From NCBI GenBank assembly GCA_017441585.1, contig JAFRWW010000017.1:1-59262 (forward strand): DNA of 59,262 bases, given 5' to 3'. Shown here piece by piece: positions 1 through 7,883 of the stretch. Position numbers and translations under genes: made by a program. The notes below the pieces were generated by a model. It was not told the DNA's origin. It saw nothing but the letters and a program-made list of their open reading frames with translations, and ran no database searches. The DNA comes from Lachnospiraceae bacterium (GTDB taxonomy: Bacteria; Bacillota; Clostridia; Lachnospirales; Lachnospiraceae). Position 1 is the first letter of the stretch; every line of letters starts with the position of its first letter.

Positions 1-207
1 GATGTAACTGATATCCTCGAACAGTTCCAGCGAAAAGGAATCCAGTGCAGAGTTTTCAGGATCGTTTTCATCAATGCTCTTCTGCAGGTCATGAAGATCC
101 TTATAAATATCCCTGTGAAACGTGTTTTTGTATATTCTAGGAATGGCCGCTGATGCCCTGAAAGTCACATCTTTGCCATCAATATTCACTGTCTTTGTAA
201 GTGCCAT
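1..207 (-). CDS. phage tail assembly chaperone (partial, runs off left edge)
   Basis: The reading frame starts at an ATG at 207 behind a GGAGG-type ribosome site and stays open for 69 codons to the window edge. The protein begins MALTKTVNIDGKDVTF and continues RASAAIPRIYKNTFHRDIY. This is the usual opening of the small tail assembly chaperones of Siphophage-like Bacillota prophages, which load onto the tape measure protein during tail assembly. It lies directly downstream of the major tail protein remnant, the normal order in tail modules. The C-terminus, the frameshifted second product and the tape measure gene would lie to the left, outside the window. The family call is from memory of homologues and is fairly confident. 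Confidence 0.75.
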   Translation of the reverse strand, partial: MALTKTVNIDGKDVTFRASAAIPRIYKNTFHRDIYKDLHDLQKSIDENDPENSALDSFSLELFEDISYI

Positions 208-232
208 TTCACTATCCTCCAATCATGATTAA

Positions 233-255
233 GGGCAGAGCATAAAGCCCTGCCC
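233..255 (-). terminator. stem-loop between two phage tail genes
   Basis: GGGCAGAGC (233-241) pairs with GCCCTGCCC (247-255) over a five-base ATAAA loop, with one mismatch. It follows the stop of the tail protein remnant and precedes the chaperone ribosome site. There is no T-run, so it may be an mRNA 3'-end stabiliser or partial terminator of the strongly expressed tail gene. Confidence 0.5.
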
Positions 256-262
256 CATAGTC

Positions 263-550
263 TTAACCCTGTCCGTTATCATCACCCGATGAAGTCGGTG
301 TCTGATATACCGCAGAATACCAGCCGTTATAGACCTCATCCGTTGTGTTCGCTCCGGTCTTCACCTTCACAAGACCGCTCGGAAGCGGCGTTGCCTTGAT
401 CTCCAAAGATTCCGTCTGGACTTCCTTGGAGTCCTCATTGGTTTTGCCTTCGATGGTCGGTCTTGCGGCAGTACAGTAATACATGCAGTGCCTGATCTTT
501 TTCTTGTCTCCGGAGAACTCAAAAAGAAGAGCGAAATAATCAATATTAAG
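263..550 (-). pseudogene. 5'-truncated phage major tail protein
   Basis: The frame is open from a TGA at 551-553 down to the stop at 263, about 95 codons. It reads NIDYFALLFEFSGDKKKIR, then HCMYYCTAARPTIEGKTNED, and ends with a Gly/Gln-rich tail. This matches the C-terminal part of phi13-type major tail proteins (ALLFEF..GDKK, then the PT..GKT segment). An internal ATG at 484 gives an apparent 73-aa gene, but it begins in the middle of the domain. The N-terminal half is missing and the upstream sequence is unrelated, so this is the broken edge of a prophage or deletion product rather than a working gene. Confidence 0.75.
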
Positions 551-583
551 TCATCGGGTAAATATTCCTCAGAATAATAAAGT

Positions 584-600
584 GTACCCAAATCGTACCC
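584..600. repeat. GTACCC-N5-GTACCC direct repeat at prophage edge
   Basis: The hexamer GTACCC occurs twice at an 11-bp period (584-589 and 595-600, spacer AAATC), just outside the truncated tail gene. The same architecture recurs with GTTGCC at 777-793. Such phased direct repeats resemble sites bound by tyrosine recombinases, or the 3' ends of integrase genes. The function is inferred. Confidence 0.35.
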
Positions 601-610
601 AACGCCAATT

Positions 611-655
611 AAAAAATCCCTACAAGCCGCTTAAATTCACGGTTTGTAGGGATTT
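611..655 (-). terminator. strong Rho-independent terminator
   Basis: A perfect 12-bp stem AAATCCCTACAA / TTGTAGGGATTT, extended by CCG/CGG pairs nearer the loop, is followed on the minus strand by six T residues (complement of 611-616). It is oriented to stop transcription arriving from the TIR operon (last stop at 838) before it reaches the phage genes. Confidence 0.8.
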
Positions 656-760
656 CGTGTATTATTCCAGCTCAATGAGTCCACGATTATTCTTAAACAT
701 ATCTGTTTAGTTTTGGTGCAAAACATGGGCGTTTTTTATCTCATTTCCACTTTTTATTCT

Positions 761-798
761 GACTATCTGATTTTTTGTTGCCAAAATGTTGCCAGACT
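761..798. repeat. GTTGCC-N5-GTTGCC repeat, copy A of a diverged pair
   Basis: This segment contains GTTGCC-AAAAT-GTTGCC (777-793). The whole roughly 38-bp stretch resembles 7814-7851 (TATCTGATT, then a T-run, GT.GCCAAAAT, GCC.AACT-like). Both copies lie just downstream of the 3' end of a TIR gene. They may be att-site or integrase-gene scars, or 3' flanks carried along when TIR genes duplicated. Confidence 0.45.
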
Positions 799-837
799 AT
801 CGGATTAATACCTCCTTTTTGACGAAGCACATAATAA

Positions 838-3800
838 TTATCTCTTCCTATACAAATGATTATCTATCCATAATTCACCTTCTCCACCTTGATCCAAAGA
901 TAATTCAGAATTGTGGTTTTTATCCTCAAACTTATATCCTTTTTTCGCGCAAAATATATCTGACTCAAATGATTTCGTTTTCCCGGAATCATCTACCATA
1001 GACTCAGTTGTAATATGACCTTCGGATATTCTTGCACTTATTTTAATACCTTCTTTATCCAATTTGTGATTGTTCATTTTAAGCGGAGCTGATACTTCTC
1101 CCTCATACTCTCCTTCTGCACTTTTTAGAAAACTCATATGTTTATCTGTCTCGAAAATATCATCTCGTACTTCCAAGGAATTTAGATTATTAACCCGGTT
1201 ATACAATTCGGTAACATTTGTACCTACACTGGCATTGCTTAAATCTTCCATCAACTTATAGATTTCAGACAACTCACTCTTATGATCGGATTTATCAATT
1301 AAGTCTCTCACCTCTTTTAACTGCGAATCGTTTCCTCCAGAAAATGCCTGTTTGATTAAAATATAACCATTTTCTGTTGTGTCAATTTCAATAAATTGTT
1401 CTTTCAGCGAATCTATTGAGTTTTTCACATTCTCGTTTAAGATATCCTCTTCAGATTTATTCGCTTTATTTGTCGAAGGATCTAAACTTATCCATAATGC
1501 AGGTCTAACCGCTATAGAACTATCATTAACTTTATAGCCACTAGTATATATTGAACCACTACTTCCTACAGCAGCAGCACAATTTGCATAATGACCTGGA
1601 GAACGAAGCCACCATGAACAAGTATCACCCTTAATGTGTTTTTTTGCTATTCTTTCTTTTGCTATTCTTTCATTACAATAGTCTGTCCCGCAACACTGTC
1701 TTGCACTATCTGAATTGAAATATTCTTCCGCCTCAAAACAACTCAATAGGAATATTCTATCTACAGTAGAATTACCCACAGGGCCACTTTGTATAGCATA
1801 TCCGGGATTCTCGTCAGCATTTACAACAGAATTTACAATAATTGATGTTTCATCCTTATCAAAAGCATCACCAATAAAACCATCATTTAACCATTTCCTT
1901 ATATCTGAAGTTTCCCATGTCGTGCTCATATAAGAATAATTATATGGCTTACAGTCAAGTGTATATCTACTAATCAATAATAGTTTATCTTCGTCTCTTA
2001 ACAAAACTATCCATTCTATAGCCTCTTTTCCATCTGATGTATCATTATCTTGTTCATATGTTCCAAAAAAGACATTTGAACCAACCTCTGCTTTTGAAAA
2101 AAGTTCAATCTGACACAAGTATTTTATATCATCTAAGATTTGACCACTATCTTTAAAATCAAGTCCTTCAAGAAGTTTACATGCCTCCGCATAATCCCCT
2201 GCTTCTCTTAACTTTTCAGCTCTCTCATACTTACTTGATTTTATTTCATCATTTCTCCCCAGTTCAGATAATAAATCATATGCCGCTTCATATTCTTGTA
2301 AATCAAGCAATTTCATTGCCTGATTATATTTCTGTTTCTTCTCAATAATCGGAACTATAGTGATTCCCACGCCAATAATAACTGAAATTATTACAACAGC
2401 AACAACACACAAAGTGATTCGCCTCTTTTGAGCCGCTTTTCTATCGGCAATCTGCTTCTGTTCCCTTGTTTTGATCTGCTCAATCTGTTTTTTGCATTCT
2501 TTTATTTTCCCTTCGCCGTCTTTATACTCTCCGATTTTTTCAAAACCGATGATGATACTTCTGTAGTCTTCCTCTGTACCTACATTCTCCATTCTGGTAC
2601 AAAGTGAAACATAGTCCTGTTCGCGTTTAGCTTCGGCCTGGAATCGTAAATCTCGAACTTTATTTTCTGTTTCTTTAATAAACGAATCGTATGCCTCACG
2701 GATTTGATCTGCCGTCTCTTGATCCTTTTGCGCTTCCAATTCGATCATCTTATCAATCGCTGATAAGTGCCTTTCCTTTGTTGACCGAATGATCGCACCT
2801 GTCTCTCCAACAGCAAATCTTTCCGCTTTTTTCCAGTCTTTATCTTCGTATATTTCTTTCTCTTTCTTCAGACCAGCTACTACTGATTCATACTCAAGAC
2901 CATATTTGAACAGGTTTTCTATCTCACGTCTTTTCAAATAATTCGGGACTACATTTTCTTCCACGATCTTTTTGATAGCATCCTCTTCTATCTCGCACGC
3001 CGTAACGGGTTTCTTCGAAACGCCTGTCAATCTGTTTAGCTGCGCATTAAGATACGAATCTATGCTAGAATGCTTTCTTTTAGCAAGGAACAAACCCAAA
3101 TATACTTCACCGTTTTCCGGGTCCATATCCATGGCACGTTCAAAATATTGGATAGCGTTATCCCACTCTCCGTCTTCTATTAATAGATATCCCCTCTTTA
3201 CTGCCGCATCACTGTCGCCAACGAAATCTCTTCGATCAGGTTCAGCTGTTGCCCTTTTATCTTTTCCTAATATCTTATCAATTCCACGGACAAGATCCTG
3301 GATCGCACCAACCTTCCCCATATCCTGAGCCTGCAGCCTGGCAAATTCTTTAGGCATATCATAAGCATCAATATCCTTAAAACAAGGAATAAGAGTCTTC
3401 TTATGTCCTGCTTCGATGAGTTGGAGAAATCTGCTCCACTCATTCTTCACCCATACCGCATTGTAATGATCATACGTAGTTCCAAAAGCCAGCATGACCT
3501 TTGCGGAATTTAATGCGGCAAATATATAAGGTTCGTACTCCTGCCCGAGCTTGTCCTCCAGAGTTATCCTGGAAAAGAATACTCTGTAGCCCTTATCGAC
3601 CAGTTCATTGTACACATCCTGCGCTATTACGCTATCGATAGTCCGCTGGCCATCATCTTCAGTTTCCTTATAACAGATAAAAATATCATAGGGTTCTTCC
3701 TTTGAAGAAACCTCTACAATACCTTTTCTCAGTTCTTCGATCTGCTTTGCTTCTTCCCTGTATACGGCTCTTGAAACGGAATCGGAATTTTCCATGACAA

Positions 3801-4155
3801 GGTCAAAGTTATTGTCATCCATCACGCTGTCAAAAGAGGACCTGTGACATGTAGGAATCTTTTTACCGGTCTTGGGGTCGTCCACATATTCGATACCATA
3901 TTTACAAAGCACTAAGCCCCAATATGCCTCTGCCTCTGACTGATACTCAGAAACTATGGATTCATAAACTCCCGCAGCCTTATCAAACTCATTTTCAAAG
4001 CGCAGTTTATTAGCACGCTCATATAGTTTTAAGCGCTTCTCATCATCAGTATTGGGGATTGTCTGTTTGCTCCCACAGTATTCACATTCACAGATTGAAG
4101 ATGCCGGCAGGATCTTTAATTCTCCGCCGCACATTTTACACTTTATTACAGCCAT
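838..4155 (-). CDS. zinc-ribbon/TIR transmembrane receptor-like protein with DUF6273-like ectodomain (TIR-1)
   Basis: This 1105-aa protein starts at the ATG at 4155 (MAVIKCKMCGG), the same start as its paralogue. A longer GTG-started frame to 4197 has no support. Domains in order: a zinc ribbon (C6, C9, C24, C27); a TPR-like helix pair around 40-90; a TIR domain about 155-295 with the box YDIFICYKETEDDG and the motif WVKNE, whose E239 aligns with the catalytic Glu of SARM1-type TIRs. Then a TPR (310-362), a charged coiled coil (430-575), one membrane segment (580-604) preceded by KRR, two helical repeats (610-675), a DUF6273-like domain (about 690-895, WWLRSPG and VRPALW) and a 200-aa tail. 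The basic residues before the membrane segment predict the TIR inside and DUF6273 outside. NAD cleavage or signalling is inferred; the domains are well supported. Confidence 0.85.
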   Translation of the reverse strand: MAVIKCKMCGGELKILPASSICECEYCGSKQTIPNTDDEKRLKLYERANKLRFENEFDKAAGVYESIVSEYQSEAEAYWGLVLCKYGIEYVDDPKTGKKIPTCHRSSFDSVMDDNNFDLVMENSDSVSRAVYREEAKQIEELRKGIVEVSSKEEPYDIFICYKETEDDGQRTIDSVIAQDVYNELVDKGYRVFFSRITLEDKLGQEYEPYIFAALNSAKVMLAFGTTYDHYNAVWVKNEWSRFLQLIEAGHKKTLIPCFKDIDAYDMPKEFARLQAQDMGKVGAIQDLVRGIDKILGKDKRATAEPDRRDFVGDSDAAVKRGYLLIEDGEWDNAIQYFERAMDMDPENGEVYLGLFLAKRKHSSIDSYLNAQLNRLTGVSKKPVTACEIEEDAIKKIVEENVVPNYLKRREIENLFKYGLEYESVVAGLKKEKEIYEDKDWKKAERFAVGETGAIIRSTKERHLSAIDKMIELEAQKDQETADQIREAYDSFIKETENKVRDLRFQAEAKREQDYVSLCTRMENVGTEEDYRSIIIGFEKIGEYKDGEGKIKECKKQIEQIKTREQKQIADRKAAQKRRITLCVVAVVIISVIIGVGITIVPIIEKKQKYNQAMKLLDLQEYEAAYDLLSELGRNDEIKSSKYERAEKLREAGDYAEACKLLEGLDFKDSGQILDDIKYLCQIELFSKAEVGSNVFFGTYEQDNDTSDGKEAIEWIVLLRDEDKLLLISRYTLDCKPYNYSYMSTTWETSDIRKWLNDGFIGDAFDKDETSIIVNSVVNADENPGYAIQSGPVGNSTVDRIFLLSCFEAEEYFNSDSARQCCGTDYCNERIAKERIAKKHIKGDTCSWWLRSPGHYANCAAAVGSSGSIYTSGYKVNDSSIAVRPALWISLDPSTNKANKSEEDILNENVKNSIDSLKEQFIEIDTTENGYILIKQAFSGGNDSQLKEVRDLIDKSDHKSELSEIYKLMEDLSNASVGTNVTELYNRVNNLNSLEVRDDIFETDKHMSFLKSAEGEYEGEVSAPLKMNNHKLDKEGIKISARISEGHITTESMVDDSGKTKSFESDIFCAKKGYKFEDKNHNSELSLDQGGEGELWIDNHLYRKR

Positions 4156-4236
4156 AAATACCCTCTTAATTTCAATATTTCCGAACGCTACATCCACAAT
4201 CTATTGCTACGAGACGTTCGTTTTCTTATCCTCCTA

Positions 4237-4268
4237 ATTATATAACAGATAGAAAAGGTAAGAAACAA
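4237..4268 (-). promoter_or_regulatory. candidate promoter of TIR-1
   Basis: On the minus strand a TTGTTT (complement of 4263-4268) precedes TATATAAT/TATAAT (complement of 4237-4242), with 18 bp to the first TATATA. It is followed by an AGGAGG-like sequence and then by a leader of about 80 bp before the ATG at 4155. It would let TIR-1 be expressed apart from the upstream operon. Confidence 0.45.
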
Positions 4269-4333
4269 ATCTGAGAAAAAGTAATATCTTGATTTTTAAT
4301 CCGCTCTATAATACTCGTATCAAAATCATTTTT

Positions 4334-4384
4334 TGGCTGGTCGCAAGACCCAGGTCCATCGTAGGCGGGGAAGTTCCCCGCCAT
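4334..4384 (+). ncRNA. candidate DUF3800-type structured RNA motif
   Basis: Two consecutive stem-loops are visible on the plus strand. One is CTGGTC-GCAA-GACC(C)AG, with a GNRA tetraloop and one bulged C. The other is GGCGGGG-AAGTT-CCCCGCC (4364-4382), followed by ATTTTT. A TATAAT at 4307-4312 lies just upstream. The element directly precedes the remnant of a DUF3800-like gene. Published comparative work by Weinberg and colleagues described several DUF3800 RNA motifs found upstream of DUF3800 genes. Membership in one of those families is inferred from context and fold, not from a covariance search. A plain terminator is the simpler alternative for the second hairpin. Confidence 0.5.
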
Positions 4385-4410
4385 TTTTCACCACACAAAA
4401 ACAAAGGTAA

Positions 4411-4674
4411 CTCTATTATGACAACGAACAAATTGAAGTAAGCAAAATCTTATCATCAGTATTTCATGCACTGCTTCCAAATCCAGTTTTCAGAAAAGTA
4501 ATGCCACAAGAGTACAAACTGTTTCAGGCTGCCGATCTTTTATGCACTATGGAACTTGTTCGTCTTAAATTTGAAAACAATCTTTTCTCCAAGTCCGAAA
4601 TGATAATCTTTGGCAACATCCGCGATATGAAGAAAAACTACCTAAAGCCTCTCACCAAAAAAATGTGGTTATAG
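4411..4674 (+). pseudogene. 3' remnant of a DUF3800-like gene
   Basis: An 87-codon open frame with no start codon at its head runs from just after an in-frame TAA (4408) to the TAG at 4672. It reads YDNEQIEVSKILSSVFHALL, later EYKLFQAADLLCTMELVRLK, and ends with FGNIRDMKKNYLKPLTKKMW. The Q-A-A-D-L-L motif followed by a basic helical tail is typical of the C-terminus of DUF3800 (RNase H-fold-like) proteins. The N-terminal two thirds are missing, and the sequence begins about 30 bp after the candidate DUF3800 RNA. This points to an internal deletion that joined the RNA leader to the gene's 3' end. It is the only plus-strand gene trace inside the minus-strand TIR cluster. Confidence 0.65.
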
Positions 4675-4675
4675 T

Positions 4676-7453
4676 TTATTGATTAATCAAGGCAGAATCA
4701 ATATTAACCCATATTGCGGGGCGAACAACATTTGCCTCCTTGGGATACATCCCACGATTATGAACCTGACCCGCATCGTCAACATATGCACACGTTTGCA
4801 TATCTTCATCTGTACGCAACAACCATGATGACGCATAATGACCAACCTCCGTCTGTAGTCTGGCACGTTCTGTCACATAACATTTAAAAGTAAATACACT
4901 TTTACTAAGCACTCTTTCGAAATACTTTTCGGCCTCTTCAGCATTAAGCAAAAATACCCGATCCAACGAATCGTCCTGACCATCCATAGTTGTAAACTCA
5001 TTTTCCGAATCAGCAACTTTAGCAATTATTAATTCTTTCTCACCATCTAAAAAAGTTTCTTTATAAAAATCATTATTCAGCCACTTTCTCAAATCACATG
5101 TAATCCATGTAGTATCAGATAATTCCGCAGAATTATTCAAATACTGTTTATATATCAGACCGAATCTACTGATCAATAATAATGACGATCCTTTTTTATC
5201 AAGAACAATCCATTCTATGTCTTCCTCACCATTAGATAAATCATTATCTTGTTCATAAGAACCAAGTTTGACAATATCACCTATCTCAGCTTTTGATAAA
5301 AGAATCCTATTATTCTTCACTTTTATTTCACCCAAAATCTTATCACTATCTTTGTAAGCAAGTCCTTCTAACAGTTTATATGCAGCTTCATAATCTCCTG
5401 CATTTCTTAACTTTACAGCTCTATCATACTTACTTGACTTAATCTCATCATATTTTTCTATTTCAGACAATAACTTATATGCTGATTCATAATCCTGTGA
5501 ACCCAACAAATTTACAGCCCTTTCATATTTACTCGATTCTATCTCATCATTTTTTCCAAGTTCGGATAATAAACTATATGCCGATTCATAATCTTGTGAA
5601 TCAAGCAATTTCATCGCCTGATTATATTTCTGCTTCCTCTCAACAATTGGTATAGCAGTAATTATTCCCGCTATGATAACTATAATCATTACCACGGCAA
5701 CAATACCCAAAGTTATTCTCTTCTTTTGAGCCTCTTTTCTATCAGCGATCTGTTTCTGTTCCCTGACTTTAATCTGTTCGATCTGCTTCTCGCATTCTTT
5801 TATTTTACCTTCACCATCTTTATACTCTCCGATCTTCTCAAAGCCGGTGATAATACTTCTGTATTCTTCCTCTGTACCTGCGTTCTCCATTCTGGTACAA
5901 AGTGAAGCATAATCCTGTTCTCGTTTAACTTCAGCTTGGAATCGTAAATCTCGAACTTTATTCTCCGTTTCCTTAATAAATAAATCATATGCCCATCGGA
6001 TTTGATCTGCCTTATCCTGATCCTTTTGTGTTTCCGATTCGATCATCTTATCAATCTCGGATAAGTGCCTTTCCTTTGTTGACCGAATAATCGCACCTAT
6101 CTCTCCAGTAGCAAATCTTTCTGCCTTTTTCCAGTCTTTGTCTTCATATATCTTTTTCTCTTTCTTCAGGCCGTCTACTATTGATTCATATTCAAGTCCA
6201 TATTTGAACAGACCTTCTATCTCACGTCTTTTCAAATAATTCGGGACTACATTTTCTTCCACTATCTTTTTGATAGCATCCTCTTCTATTTCACATGCCG
6301 GAACAGATTTTTTTGAAACACCTGCCAATCTGTTTAACTGCGCTTCAAGATACGAGTCTAAATTAGAATATTTTCTTTTCGCAAGAAATAACCCTAAATG
6401 GCCTTCTGCATTTTCAGGATCCATATCCAATGCATGGTCAAAGTAATGAATTGCCTTTTCCCATTCACCATCTTCAAGCATCAAATATCCACGTTTTGTT
6501 GTGGCATCACTATCGCCGGCGATTTCACTCCTTTCAGGTACAGGAACAGCCCTCTTTTCTCTTCCAAATATCTTGTCTATGCCTCTGAGCAAGTCCTGGA
6601 TCGCACCAACCTTCCCCATATCCTGAGCCTGCAACCTGGCAAATTCTTTAGGCATGTCATAAGCATCAATATCCTTAAAACAAGGAATAAGCGTCTTCTT
6701 CTGTCCAGCTTCTATGAGCTGAAGAAACCTGCTCCATTCATTCTTCACCCATACCGCATTATAATGATCATACGTCGTTCCAAAAGCAAGCATGACCTTC
6801 GCGGAGTTTAATGCAGCAAATATATAAGGCTCATACTCCTGCCCCAGCTTATCCTCCAGAGTTATCCTGGAAAAGAACACCCTATAGCCCTTATCAACCA
6901 GTTCATTGTACACATCCTGCGCTATCACACTGTCAATGGTTCGCTGACCATCATCTTCAGTCTCCTTATAACAGATAAAAATATCATAAGGTTCTTCTTT
7001 TGATGAAACCTCTACGATACCTTTTCTCAGTTCCTCGATCTGCTTTGCTTCTTCCCTGTAAACGGCCCTTGAAACAGAATCAGAATTCTCCATGACAAGG
7101 TCAAAGTTATTGTCATCCATCACGCTGTCAAAAGACGATCTATGGCATGTAGGAATCTTTTTACCGGTCTTAGGATCATCCACATATTCAATGCCGTATT
7201 TGCAAAGAACCAGGCCCCAGTATGCCTCTGCCTCCGACTGATACTCCGACACTATGGATTCATATACACCCGCGGCCTTATCAAACTCGTTTTCAAAGCG
7301 CAGTTTATTAGCACGCTCATATAACTTCAAACGCTTCTCATCATCAGTAATGGGAATAGTCTGCTTACTCCCACAATATTCACATTCACAGATTGATGAT
7401 GCCGGCAGAATCTTTAATTCTCCGCCACACATCTTACACTTTATTACAGCCAT
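4676..7453 (-). CDS. zinc-ribbon/TIR transmembrane receptor-like protein with DUF6273-like ectodomain (TIR-2)
   Basis: The protein is 925 aa. Its first 300 residues are almost identical to TIR-1: zinc ribbon C6/C9/C24/C27, TIR 155-295, E239 in WVKNE. Similarity stays high through the TPR and coiled coil to the membrane segment (about 579-604, preceded by KKR). Beyond the membrane it carries three 33-aa helical repeats instead of two. A DUF6273-like domain follows (about 725-917) with IEWIVLD, CDLRKWLN, SSWLLR and VRPAIW, clearly diverged from that of TIR-1. It ends right after this domain, without the 200-aa tail. The expected role is a membrane receptor whose cytosolic TIR domain consumes NAD or makes a nucleotide signal; the ligand is unknown. 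The stop lies 2 bp from the opposite-strand DUF3800 remnant. Confidence 0.85.
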   Translation of the reverse strand: MAVIKCKMCGGELKILPASSICECEYCGSKQTIPITDDEKRLKLYERANKLRFENEFDKAAGVYESIVSEYQSEAEAYWGLVLCKYGIEYVDDPKTGKKIPTCHRSSFDSVMDDNNFDLVMENSDSVSRAVYREEAKQIEELRKGIVEVSSKEEPYDIFICYKETEDDGQRTIDSVIAQDVYNELVDKGYRVFFSRITLEDKLGQEYEPYIFAALNSAKVMLAFGTTYDHYNAVWVKNEWSRFLQLIEAGQKKTLIPCFKDIDAYDMPKEFARLQAQDMGKVGAIQDLLRGIDKIFGREKRAVPVPERSEIAGDSDATTKRGYLMLEDGEWEKAIHYFDHALDMDPENAEGHLGLFLAKRKYSNLDSYLEAQLNRLAGVSKKSVPACEIEEDAIKKIVEENVVPNYLKRREIEGLFKYGLEYESIVDGLKKEKKIYEDKDWKKAERFATGEIGAIIRSTKERHLSEIDKMIESETQKDQDKADQIRWAYDLFIKETENKVRDLRFQAEVKREQDYASLCTRMENAGTEEEYRSIITGFEKIGEYKDGEGKIKECEKQIEQIKVREQKQIADRKEAQKKRITLGIVAVVMIIVIIAGIITAIPIVERKQKYNQAMKLLDSQDYESAYSLLSELGKNDEIESSKYERAVNLLGSQDYESAYKLLSEIEKYDEIKSSKYDRAVKLRNAGDYEAAYKLLEGLAYKDSDKILGEIKVKNNRILLSKAEIGDIVKLGSYEQDNDLSNGEEDIEWIVLDKKGSSLLLISRFGLIYKQYLNNSAELSDTTWITCDLRKWLNNDFYKETFLDGEKELIIAKVADSENEFTTMDGQDDSLDRVFLLNAEEAEKYFERVLSKSVFTFKCYVTERARLQTEVGHYASSWLLRTDEDMQTCAYVDDAGQVHNRGMYPKEANVVRPAIWVNIDSALINQ
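5336..5626 (-). repeat. in-frame 99-bp repeats in the TIR-2 ectodomain
   Basis: Three helical units follow the membrane segment. Unit 1 (5528-5626) and unit 2 (5429-5527) are each exactly 33 codons and very alike (Y.RA/QA..LL.SQDYESAY.LLSE..K.DEI.SSK). Unit 3 (about 5336-5428) is more diverged. TIR-1 has only the equivalents of units 1 and 3, so one unit was gained or lost between the paralogues without a frameshift. Confidence 0.8.
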
Positions 7454-7504
7454 ATAATATAATTCCCCGAATTCAAAATTGTATTATCACTAATCACTGA
7501 ACCT

Positions 7505-7581
7505 CCGACTTTTTTAATACCAACCACCGACTTTTTTAACGTTATACCCTTGTAATACTCACTTCCGGTTGTAATACTTTT
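7505..7581. repeat. short direct repeats between TIR-2 and the 62-aa gene
   Basis: CCGACTTTTTTAA occurs twice (7505-7517 and 7527-7539) and TTGTAATAC twice just beyond. On the minus strand these give TTAAAAAAGTCGG and GTATTACAA pairs. They could be protein-binding half sites or simple slippage products. Confidence 0.35.
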
Positions 7582-7770
7582 TTAGGCATAATCTCTCCTT
7601 CCATCCGGATATTCAATATATGCCTTGCCTTTTTCCTTGTCATAACCGGCAATCGGTAAACCTTTTATTCGTCGAATCTCATTATCTATTCGTATAGATT
7701 TCTTAAAGCGTTCCGTCAATTCATCATCCGATATTCCACAAGTATAATCCAATTCATTCTTTTCAAGCAT
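7582..7770 (-). CDS. conserved 62-aa hypothetical protein
   Basis: The ATG at 7770 has an AGGAG ribosome site at good spacing. The protein reads MLEKNELDYTCGISDDELTE and ends with GYDKEKGKAYIEYPDGRRDY plus Ala. It is charged, has no membrane segment, and resembles small proteins with an IRRIKGLP...YD.EK..AY.EYPDGRR.Y pattern that I recall from Lachnospiraceae genomes, whose function I do not know. It lies between two TIR genes on the same strand, 110 bp after TIR-3, so it may be cotranscribed. A role as a small regulator or antitoxin is possible, but nothing in the sequence shows it. Confidence 0.6.
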   Translation of the reverse strand: MLEKNELDYTCGISDDELTERFKKSIRIDNEIRRIKGLPIAGYDKEKGKAYIEYPDGRRDYA

Positions 7771-7813
7771 ATAGTTCTCCTATTTTTGCACTAAAACAAA
7801 ACCACTATATTTT

Positions 7814-7851
7814 GAATATCTGATTCTTTGTCGCCAAAATATAGCCAAACT
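7814..7851. repeat. copy B of the diverged GTTGCC-type repeat
   Basis: This matches 761-798 at most positions (ATATCTGATT, CTTTGT, GCCAAAAT, AGCCAAAC), but the second hexamer has decayed to ATAGCC. It lies immediately downstream of the TIR-3 stop, as copy A lies downstream of TIR-1. Confidence 0.45.
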
Positions 7852-7883
7852 TTTATTATAAAACAGCATCCCGCACTTCAAGA

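Noticed and set aside
838..7453. Assembly artefact as the reason for two similar TIR genes
   Set aside because: The copies differ at scattered positions, have different ectodomains and tails and a distinct spacer between them, so they are real paralogues.
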